DNA from: Artocarpus heterophyllus
Lineage: Eukaryota; Streptophyta; Magnoliopsida; Rosales; Moraceae
Assembly (NCBI GenBank): GCA_025403435.1
Contig: CM046350.1
Coordinates: forward strand, 3,316,070-3,380,069
Length of the DNA: 64,000 nt
Direction: 5' to 3'
Position 1 is the stretch's first letter, and every line of letters begins with the position of its first letter. This document shows positions 1 through 10,363 of the stretch, in pieces. A model generated the notes under the pieces. It saw only the letters and a program-made list of their open reading frames with translations, searched no databases and was not told where the DNA came from. Both the position numbers and the translations under genes were made by a program.

Positions 1-54
1 TCTCTCTCTCTTCCTCTTGATACCTCTCGGCAGCCTCTCTCTCTCTCTCTCTAA
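1..54. repeat. CT-rich microsatellite tracts
   Basis: Two runs of TC dinucleotides (about 1-10 and 38-52) flank a short spacer. They resemble the CT-rich leaders of transcribed regions and are probably part of the LTR. Confidence 0.6.
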
Positions 55-535
55 TTTCTTCACAAATTTTTGATTTCCATTCGAATCCAAGCTTCGGAAC
101 AGCAAGGAGGAAGCTCGGGGACGTGATTCGGCAACCGAGAACGCGGATTGAAGCTTCGATTCGAGGTTAGATTCGAAATTTCTAAACTTTTTACAAAATT
201 TTCGATTTTGTGTGTTTTTGAAATCTAAGTTTGTTTAAGCTTAGAAAACCGTGGATTTGTGTTAAATGAGCTTAGAACAACTAGAATCTAAACCTAGATT
301 GAAGAAAAACGGATTGGATTCAAGATTTTCATTTTTCTCCTCTTTTTCTCATTTTCGGATTTTTGAAGATTTTGAGTTCAAATGTTGTTTAAATGATCCC
401 AAACATGTTCTAGAATGTTTTTCTATCAGCTATAGTTGTTTTTCATGCCTGGGATTTGAGAAAAACAGGTTGGAATTCAGATTTGGATTTTGGGGATCGA
501 GAAACCCGTGGCTGGGATTTCTGGATCTTCCCAGT

Positions 536-701
536 TCGGCAGGCCGAAGTTCATGTTCGGCAGGCCGGAGTGATGATCGGTAGGCCGGTGTTCTTCCGAT
601 CGGCAGGCCGAATCTGGGGACATGTTCGGCAGGCCGAACTTTGCTTCCGGCAGGCCGAACTGTACAGTTCGGCAGGCCGAAGCAGGGCGTCCGGCAGGCC
701 G
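536..701. repeat. Array of eight short palindromes, TCGGCAGGCCGA
   Basis: Eight copies of a 12-base unit, TCGGCAGGCCGA with small variants, start at 536, 557, 577, 600, 626, 647, 668 and 690. Each unit is an inverted repeat (TCGGC, AG, GCCGA) that could form a tiny hairpin. The units are 20 to 26 bases apart and the spacers differ, so this is a dispersed-motif array rather than a simple satellite. GC content is far above the flanks. Confidence 0.85.
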
Positions 702-1962
702 ACCGAGGCATGGAAAATTTTGTGATTTTTACCCGATTTCATTGTTTTGAACCCTGATTTAAATCCCAACCTTATAGGATGATTTTAATGATACAAATGG
801 CACACTAGGACATCATGAAATGATTTAGTAACATAGAATGTCTCGAACTAGATATTGATCGACTTAGTTTGTATCTAGGATTGTTCGTGGTTCCGTGGAG
901 CTAACGTATAGCGGATCGGGATTACGGTGTGGGGTACCGGCACGAGTACTGAGGTAGGACTTCTATCCTATTTCTTTGGTAGCCTGGTTTTGAAATGATT
1001 TGGCTTTGAAATGATTTCTATCCAAATGTTTTCAACAGTTGTTTGAAAATGATTTTATCGGTTATATTTTTATATACCGTGACATGAAATGAATTTCATA
1101 ATGAATGTAATTGACAACACTCGGTAATTGGGTTTTGAATGATAATGATAATGAACACTAAGGCATGATGCCATATCAGAGATCGGGTCGTGATCGACCT
1201 TGGGGGCAGGTCCCGAAACCCAGCTGGGCCACTACGGTGGTGATATCATGGTTTGCCTAGGTAAATGTAAACTGGTGTTTTGATTTGACGAGTAGACTGT
1301 TCTGTGTCAGAACGGTTCTACTCAATTTATTTATTTATTTATTCAAGTTTCTTTCTGTATAACTCCTGATAATGTTATGTTTCTTTGCATTAAATTATTT
1401 TATAAAACTTAGTCCTACTGAGCCTTTCGCTCACGTTTTATCTGTTTTAAATTCCCCCCCCCCTCTAGGTGGTTTCCCATTTAGGTTTGGAGAAGATTCT
1501 TCGGACCGAACTCAGGAGCAATAGGAGAATTTATTTACATTCTGTATTTATTAATCAAGGCATGTAAGACTTAACTTTATTCGCACTTGGACTGTAATTG
1601 TATTTGTGATATTGTCAGATCCATGTGTGTGCACAAGTTGTGGGTTGTGGAACCCATATTCGCGGTTTTTATTCAAGTATTGTTATTTGTTTAATGATTT
1701 TAAATTCTTAATCAAATGTGGTGGAAAATCTCTTTATTTCTTACTTAATTGGATTCTTAAACACTTAATTTTAATTAAATTCTCTTTTAATTAATCTAAA
1801 TATTCCGCCACGTTACCTCCCGTACTCCGGGGCATGACAATTCTGCAATTTGAAATGTCAAAATCCGTGTCCGGTTGGCTTAGAAACTGTAGGGTTCTTT
1901 TAACGGGTCAAAACCGGGTTGTCCGGGTCGAGACGACCTGTTCAAAGGAAGAAGACGACCTA

Positions 1963-2160
1963 AAACGATATGTCGTTTGGCTTTGGGACAGCCAAAACGA
2001 CATGTCATTTTGTAAGGGGAGGGGGCTCGTTTCATTGCTAAAAAACGACATGTCGTTTTTGACCATAATGACCAAAACATGTCGTTTGGATTGCTAACAG
2101 GCTGCCCTTCATCTAAACGACGTGTCATTTACGCCGGGGTGGCCTCCTCCAAACGACGTC
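1963..2160. repeat. Array of AAACGACATGTCGTTT-type palindromes
   Basis: At least six related motifs lie within 200 bases: 1963-1978 (AAACGATATGTCGTTT), 1995-2010, 2043-2058 (perfect palindrome AAACGACATGTCGTTT), 2074-2087, 2115-2130 (AAACGACGTGTCATTT) and 2151-2160 (AAACGACGTC). They sit just outside the LTR end at 1837. Similar ACGT- or CATG-centred palindromes occur in plant retrotransposon control regions; that link is from memory. Confidence 0.75.
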
Positions 2161-3100
2161 ATGCAGCCTTGTTATAAAAAAAAAAAACCCAAAAATTAAA
2201 AAAAAAAGTTTTGATTTTTTCTAGATTTCATAAAATGATATTTTTGGGGAAAATTCTATAAAATTTTCAGTTTTTATAACTTTATGAGATTTTCATAATA
2301 TCCACAATTTTAATATTTTTATGAAATTTTTCATATTATGGAATAAGTTATGAAAAATTCATAAATTTTAATATTCATAATTTTTGGTATTTGTTATGAA
2401 TATTATACAGTATTTGTTGTGGATATAATTTTGTAAATTTATGTGCATACAGTGTTTATTATGTATAATTTGTGATTTAAAATTATGCATGCAATATTAA
2501 GTTAAATAATTTAGTACATTTAATTTTGTGCAATAATGTGTTAAATTATATTTTTGAATGTATAATTTTAATTTATACATAATGAAAATTAGTACATAAA
2601 TTATGGTTCTTTGTTCATATTTATTGTTGCTTAAGGTAAATGCAATTTATTTTATGAGCAAAAATTTAAGAATAAATGTCTTGTGATATATGTATTTAAT
2701 TTTTGAATAATTAAAAAATAGCTACAACATCTTTGATTATGCAAAAAATTATATTAGATGTTTAAATCACATATGGTAAAATGACATTAAATTGTAATTA
2801 ATCATATAAAATATGATAAATTTTATCCCACATGAATTTTTATTGTATTTAATATGATTAGTTAGAATGATGTATTAAATTATCTTTCTTAATTTACCTA
2901 CTGGAATTAAGAAAATGGAATATAATTCGATAGTGTCATTATAAGGATATATGAATCTGTTTGAGTTAAAAATTTAGCCCACAGACAATTTTTATGTCAT
3001 TTGATTCATATTTTAATGCATGATTTGCATTGGTAAACATGTCATAAAATATTGTAGCCTCAATTTAGTAACATAAGCATGTATGTTTTATTATGCAGCT
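2161..3100. other. AT-rich leader before the copia remnant, no gene
   Basis: This stretch is very AT-rich, with A-runs near 2178-2210 and many stops in all frames. The last 150 bases end in TTATGCAGCT directly before the first gag ATG, as if a leader intron acceptor lay there. No copy of the LTR-like sequence seen at 7473 is visible here, so the 5' LTR of the copia remnant is missing or unrecognisable. Confidence 0.5.
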
Positions 3101-6100
3101 ATGCAAACTGTGAGTTACTCTGATTTCCAATGTGACATTCCTGAACTTAAGGGAGATAACTATAAGGTGTGGAATGAGAGAATTCTTCTTCATTTAGGTG
3201 TCATGGACATTGACTTTGCTATCCGTAAGGATGAACCACTTGCTATTATGGAGATCAGCCAGCCGAATAACGTTGATCGTTATGAAAAATGAGAGCGATC
3301 TAATCATCTCTACGTTATGTTCATCAAGACCAAGATCTCGGCTGGCATACGTGGTTCATTGGAACAATATGATAATGTACGAGCTTTGATGAAGGCAATT
3401 GATGAGCAGTTTGCTACATCAGACAAAGCTTTTGCTAGCACCTTGATAATGAAATTTTCATCCATGAAGCTTACTGGAATTCATGGTGTGCGCGAGCACA
3501 TCATGCAAATGAGTGATACAGCGACTCAGCTGAAGACACTTGAGGTTGAGATGTCTAAAACTTTCCTTGTGCACTACATCCTCAACACTCTCCCACATAA
3601 ATATGGACCTTTCAAAATATCCTACAACACACATAAGGATAAGTGGTCCATCAATGAATTGATGACCATGTGTGTTCAACAAGAAGGAAGGCTTGTTATC
3701 GAAGCGGGAGAGAGTGTGCATCTGGCAACTCAAAGGAAGAATAAGGGCCAAGCCAAAAATAAGGGAAAAGACAAACTGTCTGCTCAAGCTGATATCAAGA
3801 AGGAATCCAGGTGCTTCTTTTGCAAAAAGAAGGGGCACATAAAGAAGGATTGTCCTAAATATCAGAGATGGCTTGACAAAAAATGTACTCAATTCTCACT
3901 TGTTTGTTATGAATCTAATATGGTTGATGTTGAGCATAACACATGGTGGATTGATTCTGGTTCTTCAATCCATGTCACTAATTCCTTGTAGGGATTGCAA
4001 GGCCTAAGGAAGCCAGTGGGAAGTGAGCAGTGCATCTATTTAGGCAACAAGATGCGCTCACATGTTGAAGCTGTCGGAACATGCAATTTAGTTTTATCTA
4101 GTGGTTTTGTTTTAAAGTTGGAAAAGACATTTTATATTCCTAGTTTTTCTAGGAATTTAATTTCTGTTTCAAGGCTTGTACCGTTGGGTTTTTCCTTTAA
4201 TTTTTTAGACACTATATTTAGTTTGTTTTATAGATCTGAACTTATTGGAAATGGTACATTGTCAAATGGTCTTTTCAAAATTAATTTACAAGATAAAGCT
4301 TCTTATACTTCTATGCCTGTTCATGATAATGTTGGCATTAAGAGATGTGTTATGAATAAAGATTCTTCTATGTTGTGGCACCGTAGATTGGGTCATATCT
4401 CTATTGAGAGAATAAAGAGATTAGTGAATAATGAGGTACTTAGTACTCTAGATTTTATTAATTTTGACACTTGTGTGGGCTACATAAAGAGAAAGCAGAC
4501 CAATATGTCAAAGAAAGGTTCCAAGAGGAGTTCAAACATATTAAAGATCATACATACAGATATTTTAGTCTAGACACAAACGCGTATGGTCAAAAGTATT
4601 TCATTACTTTTATTGATGATTACTCACAATATATGTATCTTTACTTGCTTCATAACAAAAATGAAGCTATAGATGCCTTTAAGGTGTTTAAGGCAGAAGT
4701 AGAGAAACAATGTGGTAAGCAAATAAAGATAGTGAAATCTGATAGATGTGGTGAATACTGTAGTAGGTACACCGAAGATGGACAAGCGCCTAGTCTATTT
4801 GCGAAGTTTCTTTAAGAACATGGGATAGTTGCCTAATATACTATGCCTGGTTTTACATATCAAAATGGTGTGGTAGAAAGAAGAAACTGAACATTGTTGG
4901 ATATAGTGCGGAGCATGCTTAGCAGCTCCAAGCTTCCTAAGTCTTTGTGGACTGAAGCGCTCAAGATGACTGTGTATATATTAAACCGAGTTCCAACTAA
5001 GGCTGTCTCAAAGACACCGTTCAAGTTATGGAAAGGTTGGAAACCAAGTTTGCGACATATACGCTTTTGGGGATGCTCATCTAAAGTGAGAGTCTATAAT
5101 CCACAAGAAAAGAAGCTAGACCCAAGGACCATAAGTGGGTATTTCGTTGGTTATGCTGAACGGTTTAAGGGATACAGATTTTATTGTCCATCAGATATCA
5201 CTAGGTTTATGGAATCAAGGAATGCAAAATTTCTTGAGAATGACTTGATCAGTGGGAGCGATCGATCCTGAAACACCGTTCCAGAGCAAGATCATACAGA
5301 TGCTCAAGCTTTCACTTCATATGATAGAGTGATTGTTATACACGACGCGCCTATAGTTCAAATGCGTATTGAACAATAGCCAGTCATTCAAGTTCCACAG
5401 ATTGCTGATCAAGAAGCAGTAGATCCAACTGAACAACAGATATAAGAATCTATTAAACAGTCAGCTGATCAACATGCTCCTCAAGAGAATGTTGAGCCAG
5501 TATTAAAGAGCTCTACTAGAGTAAGGCGATCAGCCATTCCTAGTGACTATATTGTGTATCTACAGGAGTCTGACTACAACATAGGAGCCAAAAATGATCC
5601 AGAAACGTTTTCACAAGCCATGAGTTGTAAGGAATCTAACTTGTGGTATGATGCCATGAAAGAACAGATGAACTCTATGTCATCTAATAGAGTCTGGGAT
5701 CTTGTCAAGTTGCCTAATGGTGTAAAAGCCATCAGATGCAAATGGGTCTTCAAGACAAAGAAAGACTTATTAGGCAACATTGAGAGACATAAGGCAAGAC
5801 TCGTTGCTAAAGGATTCACTCAAAGGGAGGGTATAGATTACACTGAGACCTTTTCTCTTATATCTAAAAAGGACTCTCTTCATGTGATTATGGCATTAAT
5901 GGCTCATTTTGATTTTGAGTTACATTAGATGGATGTGAAAATGACATTCCTCAATGGTGATCTAGAGGAAGAGGTTTACATGAAACAACCTGAAGGATTC
6001 TCCTCTAGTGATGGTGAGCAATTGGTGTTCAAACTCAAGAAATCTATATATGGTCTGAAACAGGCCTCCTGTCAATGGTATTTGAAATTTCACGATGTCA

Positions 6101-7167
6101 TCACTTCATTTGGTTTTGAAGAGAATATCATGGATCAATGTATATACCAGAAGGTCGGTGGGAGCAAGATTTGTTTCCTTGTTTTGTATGTAGATGATAT
6201 CCTTCTTGTTACCAATGATAAAGGGTTTCTATATGAGATGAAACAATTCCTTTCTAAGAACTTCGATATGAAGGATATGGGTAAGGCATCTTATGTCATT
6301 GGCATTAAGATCCATAGGGATAGATCTCGATGCATTTTGGGACTATCGCAGGAAACCTATATCATTAAAGTCTTAGACAGACTTCGGATGAAAGATTGTT
6401 CACCAAGTGTAGCACCTATTGTGAAGGGTGATAAGTTCAATTTGAACCAATGCCCAAGGAATGATTTCGAGAAAAATCAAACGAGCAACATTCCTTATGC
6501 TTCAGCTATTGGAAGCCTTATGTATGCTCAGGTTTACACAAGACCTGACATTGCATTTGCTGTGGGAATGTTGAGAAGATATCAGAGTAACCCAGGCATT
6601 GACCACTGGAGGGCTACAAAGAAGGTGATGAGGTATCTTCAAGACACAAAGGATTACATGCTTATGTATAGGCGAACTGACATTCTAGAGGTGATTGGCC
6701 ACTCCGATTCAGACTTTGTTGGCTGTGTTGATTCAAGAAAATCAACTTTAGGTTATATTTTCATGCTAGCTGGAGGAGCTGTATCTTGGAGAAGTAGAAA
6801 GCAAACGTTGGTTGCTACTTTCACAATGGAGGCAGAGTTCGTTTCTTGATTTGAGGCTACTTTGCATGGTGTATGGTTGAAGAGTTTCATGTCAGGCCTT
6901 AGAATTGTAGATTCTGTGTATAGGCCATTAAGAATATATCATGATAATTCAGCCGTTGTCTTTATGGCTAAGAATAATAAGAGTGGCAGTCGAAGTAAAC
7001 ATATCGACATTACGTACTTAGCTATAAGGGAACGAATTAAGGAAAATAAAGTAGTCATTGAGCATATAAGCACTGAATTGATGATCACAGATCCTTTGAC
7101 AAAAGGAATGCCACCAAAGTCATTTAAGGATTATATAGTTCATATGAGACTTGGTTCTATAATGTAA
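3101..7167 (+). pseudogene. Decayed Ty1/copia gag-pol polyprotein
   Basis: One reading frame carries a copia polyprotein in order: gag (3101-3900) with a CX2CX4HX4C zinc knuckle (CFFCKKKGHIKKDC), protease with WWIDSGSS (about 3945-3970), a pre-integrase zinc domain (WHRRLGH near 4375), integrase core with FIDDYS (about 4610-4630), reverse transcriptase with YVDDILL (about 6190) and RNase H to 7167. It is broken by stops at 3290, 3989, 4813, 4834, 4888, 5269, 5377, 5443, 5926 and 6847, plus a frameshift near 4566-4580. Most stops are TAG, TAA or TGA where family members usually have Gln, Arg or Trp codons, the pattern left by C-to-T decay of methylated DNA. It cannot make a full product. The copia class is clear; the lineage was not assigned. 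Confidence 0.93.
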
Positions 7168-7472
7168 ATTGTTTGTACATACAATTTACAGACTTAATGA
7201 AACTCTTATTCAGTTGTGATGTTTTCTCATATTTGTTTTGTGCATTAAGTTATTGGAGAAAAATCACATTTAGTAGGACCAAGAATAAACATTGGGTTTA
7301 TTCATTAAGTTCAGTTACCATATAGGGAATAAAGTCTGAGAAATAATACCTAGTAATACATGGAAGATAAGACTCACAATTTAGAGAAACTATCGTCATG
7401 ATTCATGTATTTGCTTCCTAAAAGTTTGAGTTTAATGAATATAAGGTTAAATATGGAGAGCAAGTGAGAGAA

Positions 7473-7850
7473 TGTAACTGTTACATTTGCATGTCAACGG
7501 TTTCAACATTGAAACCAATTTATTGTTATAACAATTATGCATTAGTGGTCTCATATTCATTTCCCATTAAAATCAATCCGGGTAACTGTTTTTATGCTTG
7601 TTATATATTTCCTTGATGGGAGGAAATGAAATGCAGCAGAGAACAAAACAAAATTTTTCACGTTCATCTTGTTGAAAAATTTTTAGTTTGGTCCCTATCA
7701 CCTTTCTCTCACATCTGGATTATGCACCAACGCACTTGAGTGTTTGAGGGATAGAAGTGCCAAATTTGTCGTGCAACGTTTTACAACATCAACTCAATTA
7801 CACTGTGGATTGCAATGGCCGAAGGTACCAAATTTTACACGCTTCCGTTT
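7473..7850 (+). mobile_element. Probable 3' LTR of the decayed copia element
   Basis: A purine-rich tract (GAGAGCAAGTGAGAGAA, 7456-7472) directly precedes TGTAACTGTTACA at 7473, which fits a polypurine tract followed by an LTR start. The right end is not certain; I place it near 7850 only by the change to ordinary intergenic sequence. No second copy of this LTR is seen in 1-3100, so identity between LTRs cannot be used to date it. Confidence 0.5.
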
Positions 7851-9240
7851 TAATTCGATTTGTTATGCATATAGTTTTTGGGCATATTAGAATCATTTCA
7901 GATTACAGCTTGTTCATAAGTTGACGTTAATTAGCCTCAACTACGCTGGCCACACGGGCTATCATGTTCTCAAAAACAAAAGCGAAAAGAAAAACTCCTT
8001 AATTCTAAGCTTGTCACTTTGAATTTAAATCACTGACTAGTTTTTCTAAACTACATAAATAGGAAATTTGCGCTTTTTTTTTTCAATCATACCACGTATA
8101 TGTGGGGAAAATATGCCCAAAAAAAACATATGCATGAGCGAATATTTACAAAGGGATCCCATTCATTATGACAATCATCAACAAAAGGAAAAGAGACAAG
8201 TTTCTAACTGCTGCTCTGCTAGTTTCTGCTGGTGATGGTGGGCCTGCCTTTTTCTGTCTGCCCCGTATACAAATTAAATGGATGCAATTAGAGCACGTGA
8301 TTCTCTTCACAAAGTCTCTCAGTGTTCCCTTTTTTCCATCTGCCTCTTCTTAGTACATCCATTCACTTGTGGGTCCCATTATATCAAACGCACCACTTAT
8401 GTATGACCTACAAATACCCATGATGATAATCTTGCATAAAAGGAAAACAAAACAAAGAAGGAAAAAATTATATCATTACATTTGACATTATGTTAATGTT
8501 TCTACATGACACTCATACAAACAACCGCGTATGTGTAACCCAATAAGCACGACGACATACACCTTAAATCCTAGCTCGACATGTGTCACTATGTGGTGTT
8601 GTGTATGTGTGTCAAGTGTCGACGTGGTTAGCAAATGTGTTATCTAAGACACTAAACTTGCTTCAGTCCTCGCCACATGACACCATGTGTCGCTATCTGT
8701 GTGTTCCACTTAGCAATCGTGCATATAAACGACCTAGCATCTATGTGTCATGCTAAGGTTAATCGTCAATTTTGTAACGATATCTCATGTTTATTGAAGT
8801 GATGAGTCATAATCTTTCTTTATATTTTGACACCTAACTTCTTATGATTGTCCCCTCATGCTTAACTGCGACGATTTCATTAAAGCTTTTGAACATTTTT
8901 TCAATATTCAATTCATAACCAAGCACGAAGCTTAAAAGTTGGGTATTACAACAACCCGAACTTTCTTACCTTTTGTAGAACATTCTTTAAAATTATTTAT
9001 ACAAATTCAAAGTTGTTCCCAAAAAGGTACATTTGGAACAGTATCATCACAATATATAAAATGAACAGACAATACTCTCAACTTTGAAACATACCCCGAA
9101 CAAAGAGTCTAAAAGTGATCTTTTTTTCCTCAAATCTACCCCTCCTGGGGAAAAATCAGAGGAAAAAAAAAAAGTAACTAGCGAGTTTGCTGAGGCAAAA
9201 ACCCGAAAAAGTAAAAGAGGTAAAGGTAGAGAGGAAGCCA
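7851..9240. other. Intergenic DNA, no gene recognised
   Basis: Short reading frames here show no family features. A stretch at 8500-8760 is richer in CACATG and TGTGT words than its flanks but forms no clear repeat. I see no RNA gene. Confidence 0.5.
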
Positions 9241-9249
9241 ATTATGGGG

Positions 9250-9705
9250 TCAAGTTGAAAAACATCATTTATGTGGTATTGTATTTCAATTTTCCACTTC
9301 TACAGGAAAATTTGAAGCATACAACTTTCAATAAATATGAAAACACTATTATTTTCAAGTATTTTAAATTAAAATTAGGTAAATGTGTTATCAAGGGTAT
9401 TTTGACCATTTTAGTCATGAGAGATGGTATGCATTAAAGGGAGAGAAAAATGATAGAACACGGTAAAAAATAGTACACCACCCAATTTACATGTCAATTT
9501 GAGAAACACCATTTCTATGCCATTGTTTTTCAATTTTATTATGATGAAAAAGTTTGAAACATATACAACTTTTAAATAGTATAAAAACATAATTGATTAC
9601 AAGTATTTTGAATCAGAGTCAGGAAAATAAGTTTTATCTAAAGATATTTTAACCTTTTTTACCATAACAAGTAGTATGAATCAAAGAATGAAACAATAAT
9701 GGGTA
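9250..9705 (+). repeat. Two diverged tandem copies of a ~215-bp unit
   Basis: Unit one (about 9250-9450) and unit two (about 9490-9705) share an ordered set of words: AACATCATTT versus AACACCATTT, TTTCAATTTT, TTTGAA.CATA, CAAGTATTTTGAAT-like and ATTTTGACC versus ATTTTAACC. They are clearly diverged, so the duplication is old. The array ends just before the promoter of the complex I subunit gene. Confidence 0.6.
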
Positions 9706-9764
9706 GACATAACTGTGCAAAAATTAGCATACCAGCTAAATTTATTCCCAATAATAAGACCTCA

Positions 9765-9788
9765 GGGCCCAGACCCAATAAGGCCCAT
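9765..9788. promoter_or_regulatory. Two site II elements (GGCCCA) upstream of the complex I gene
   Basis: GGCCCA occurs at 9766-9771 and again at 9782-9787, 146 to 170 bases before the start codon. Read on the other strand these are TGGGCC, the site II motif bound by TCP factors. Paired site II elements are a known feature of plant promoters for nuclear-encoded respiratory chain and ribosomal genes. The motif is seen directly; its function here is inferred. Confidence 0.6.
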
Positions 9789-9933
9789 TCAATTAACGGC
9801 CTATGGGGAGGAACTTCTAAGGCCTGGATCCTATAATGCCATAAGCCCGAAGCGGAGTTCTGAAGAAGGCTTGGGAGTGAGTGGGGTTTCGGCCGTGAAG
9901 AAGAAGAAGAAGAAGTTGAAAAGCTGCAAAAAA

Positions 9934-10363
9934 ATGAATACAGACATCACAGCGTCGGCGAAGCCAGAGTACCCGGTCGTAGATCGGAACCCTCCCTTCA
10001 CCAAAGTCGTCGGAAACTTCAGCACTCTCGACTACCTCCGTTTCGTCACCATCACCGGCGTCTCCGTCACCGTCGGCTATCTCTCCGGTTAATCTCCCCT
10101 TTTCTCCAATCTTATTCCTTTTTTTTTTTTTTTTTAACAATTGATTCGTTAACGAAGATATGATCAGAAAAATATAATCAAAATTGACTCTTTTTAATTT
10201 TTCTTGTGTTTTAGGAATAAAGCCAGGGATCAAGGGACCTTCGATGGTAACGGGAGGGCTGATTGGGCTGATGGGAGGCTTCATGTACGCCTACCAGAAC
10301 TCCGCCGGAAGACTCATGGGATTCTTCCCCAACGAAGACGAGGTAGCTCGTTACAAGAAATGA
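9934..10363 (+). CDS. NADH-ubiquinone oxidoreductase 20.9-kDa-like subunit (mitochondrial complex I), two exons
   Basis: Exon 1 is 9934-10087 and exon 2 is 10215-10363; the 127-base intron has GT at 10088 and AG at 10213-10214 and splits a Gly codon. The joined frame is 101 codons (100 aa) and stops at 10361-10363. The protein starts MNTDITASAKPEYPVVDRNP, then FTKVVGNFSTLDYLRF, one hydrophobic segment (about residues 35-52), a GIKPGIKGPSMVTGG stretch, a second glycine-rich hydrophobic segment (about 62-78), and ends in a charged tail. It closely matches my memory of Arabidopsis At4g16450, a small plant complex I membrane-arm subunit of 106 aa; the C-terminal tail here is slightly shorter. It would sit in the inner mitochondrial membrane and support NADH oxidation. 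A start further upstream in the same frame (9715) is unlikely because it would add residues with no family match. Confidence 0.92.

Larger units (their letters stand above)
1..1837 (+). mobile_element. Partial LTR of a large LTR retrotransposon (solo or 3' LTR)
   Basis: The segment ends in CCGGGGCATGACA, a plausible LTR end in CA, and shows the usual layout of a long plant LTR: CT-rich leader, GC-rich variable block (536-701), a stretch around 944-975 reading GAGGTAGGACTTCTATCCT, a GC-rich hairpin-prone block (1180-1240) and an AT-rich tail. The minus-strand element at 36470-38752 shows the same order of blocks and begins with TGTAACGCCCG, so I take both as relatives. The true start lies left of the window. 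No primer binding site follows position 1837, so this is either the 3' LTR of an element to the left or a solo LTR. No protein-coding capacity is seen. The family (probably Ty3/gypsy type) is an inference from LTR style only. Confidence 0.5.

Noticed and set aside
536..701. CRISPR-like array of short repeats
   Set aside because: Units are only 12 bases with variable spacers, in a plant nuclear genome and inside an LTR; there are no cas-like genes.
9817..10284. 155-aa minus-strand reading frame over the complex I gene
   Set aside because: It lies antisense to both exons and the intron of a clear gene; composition reflects the opposite strand.
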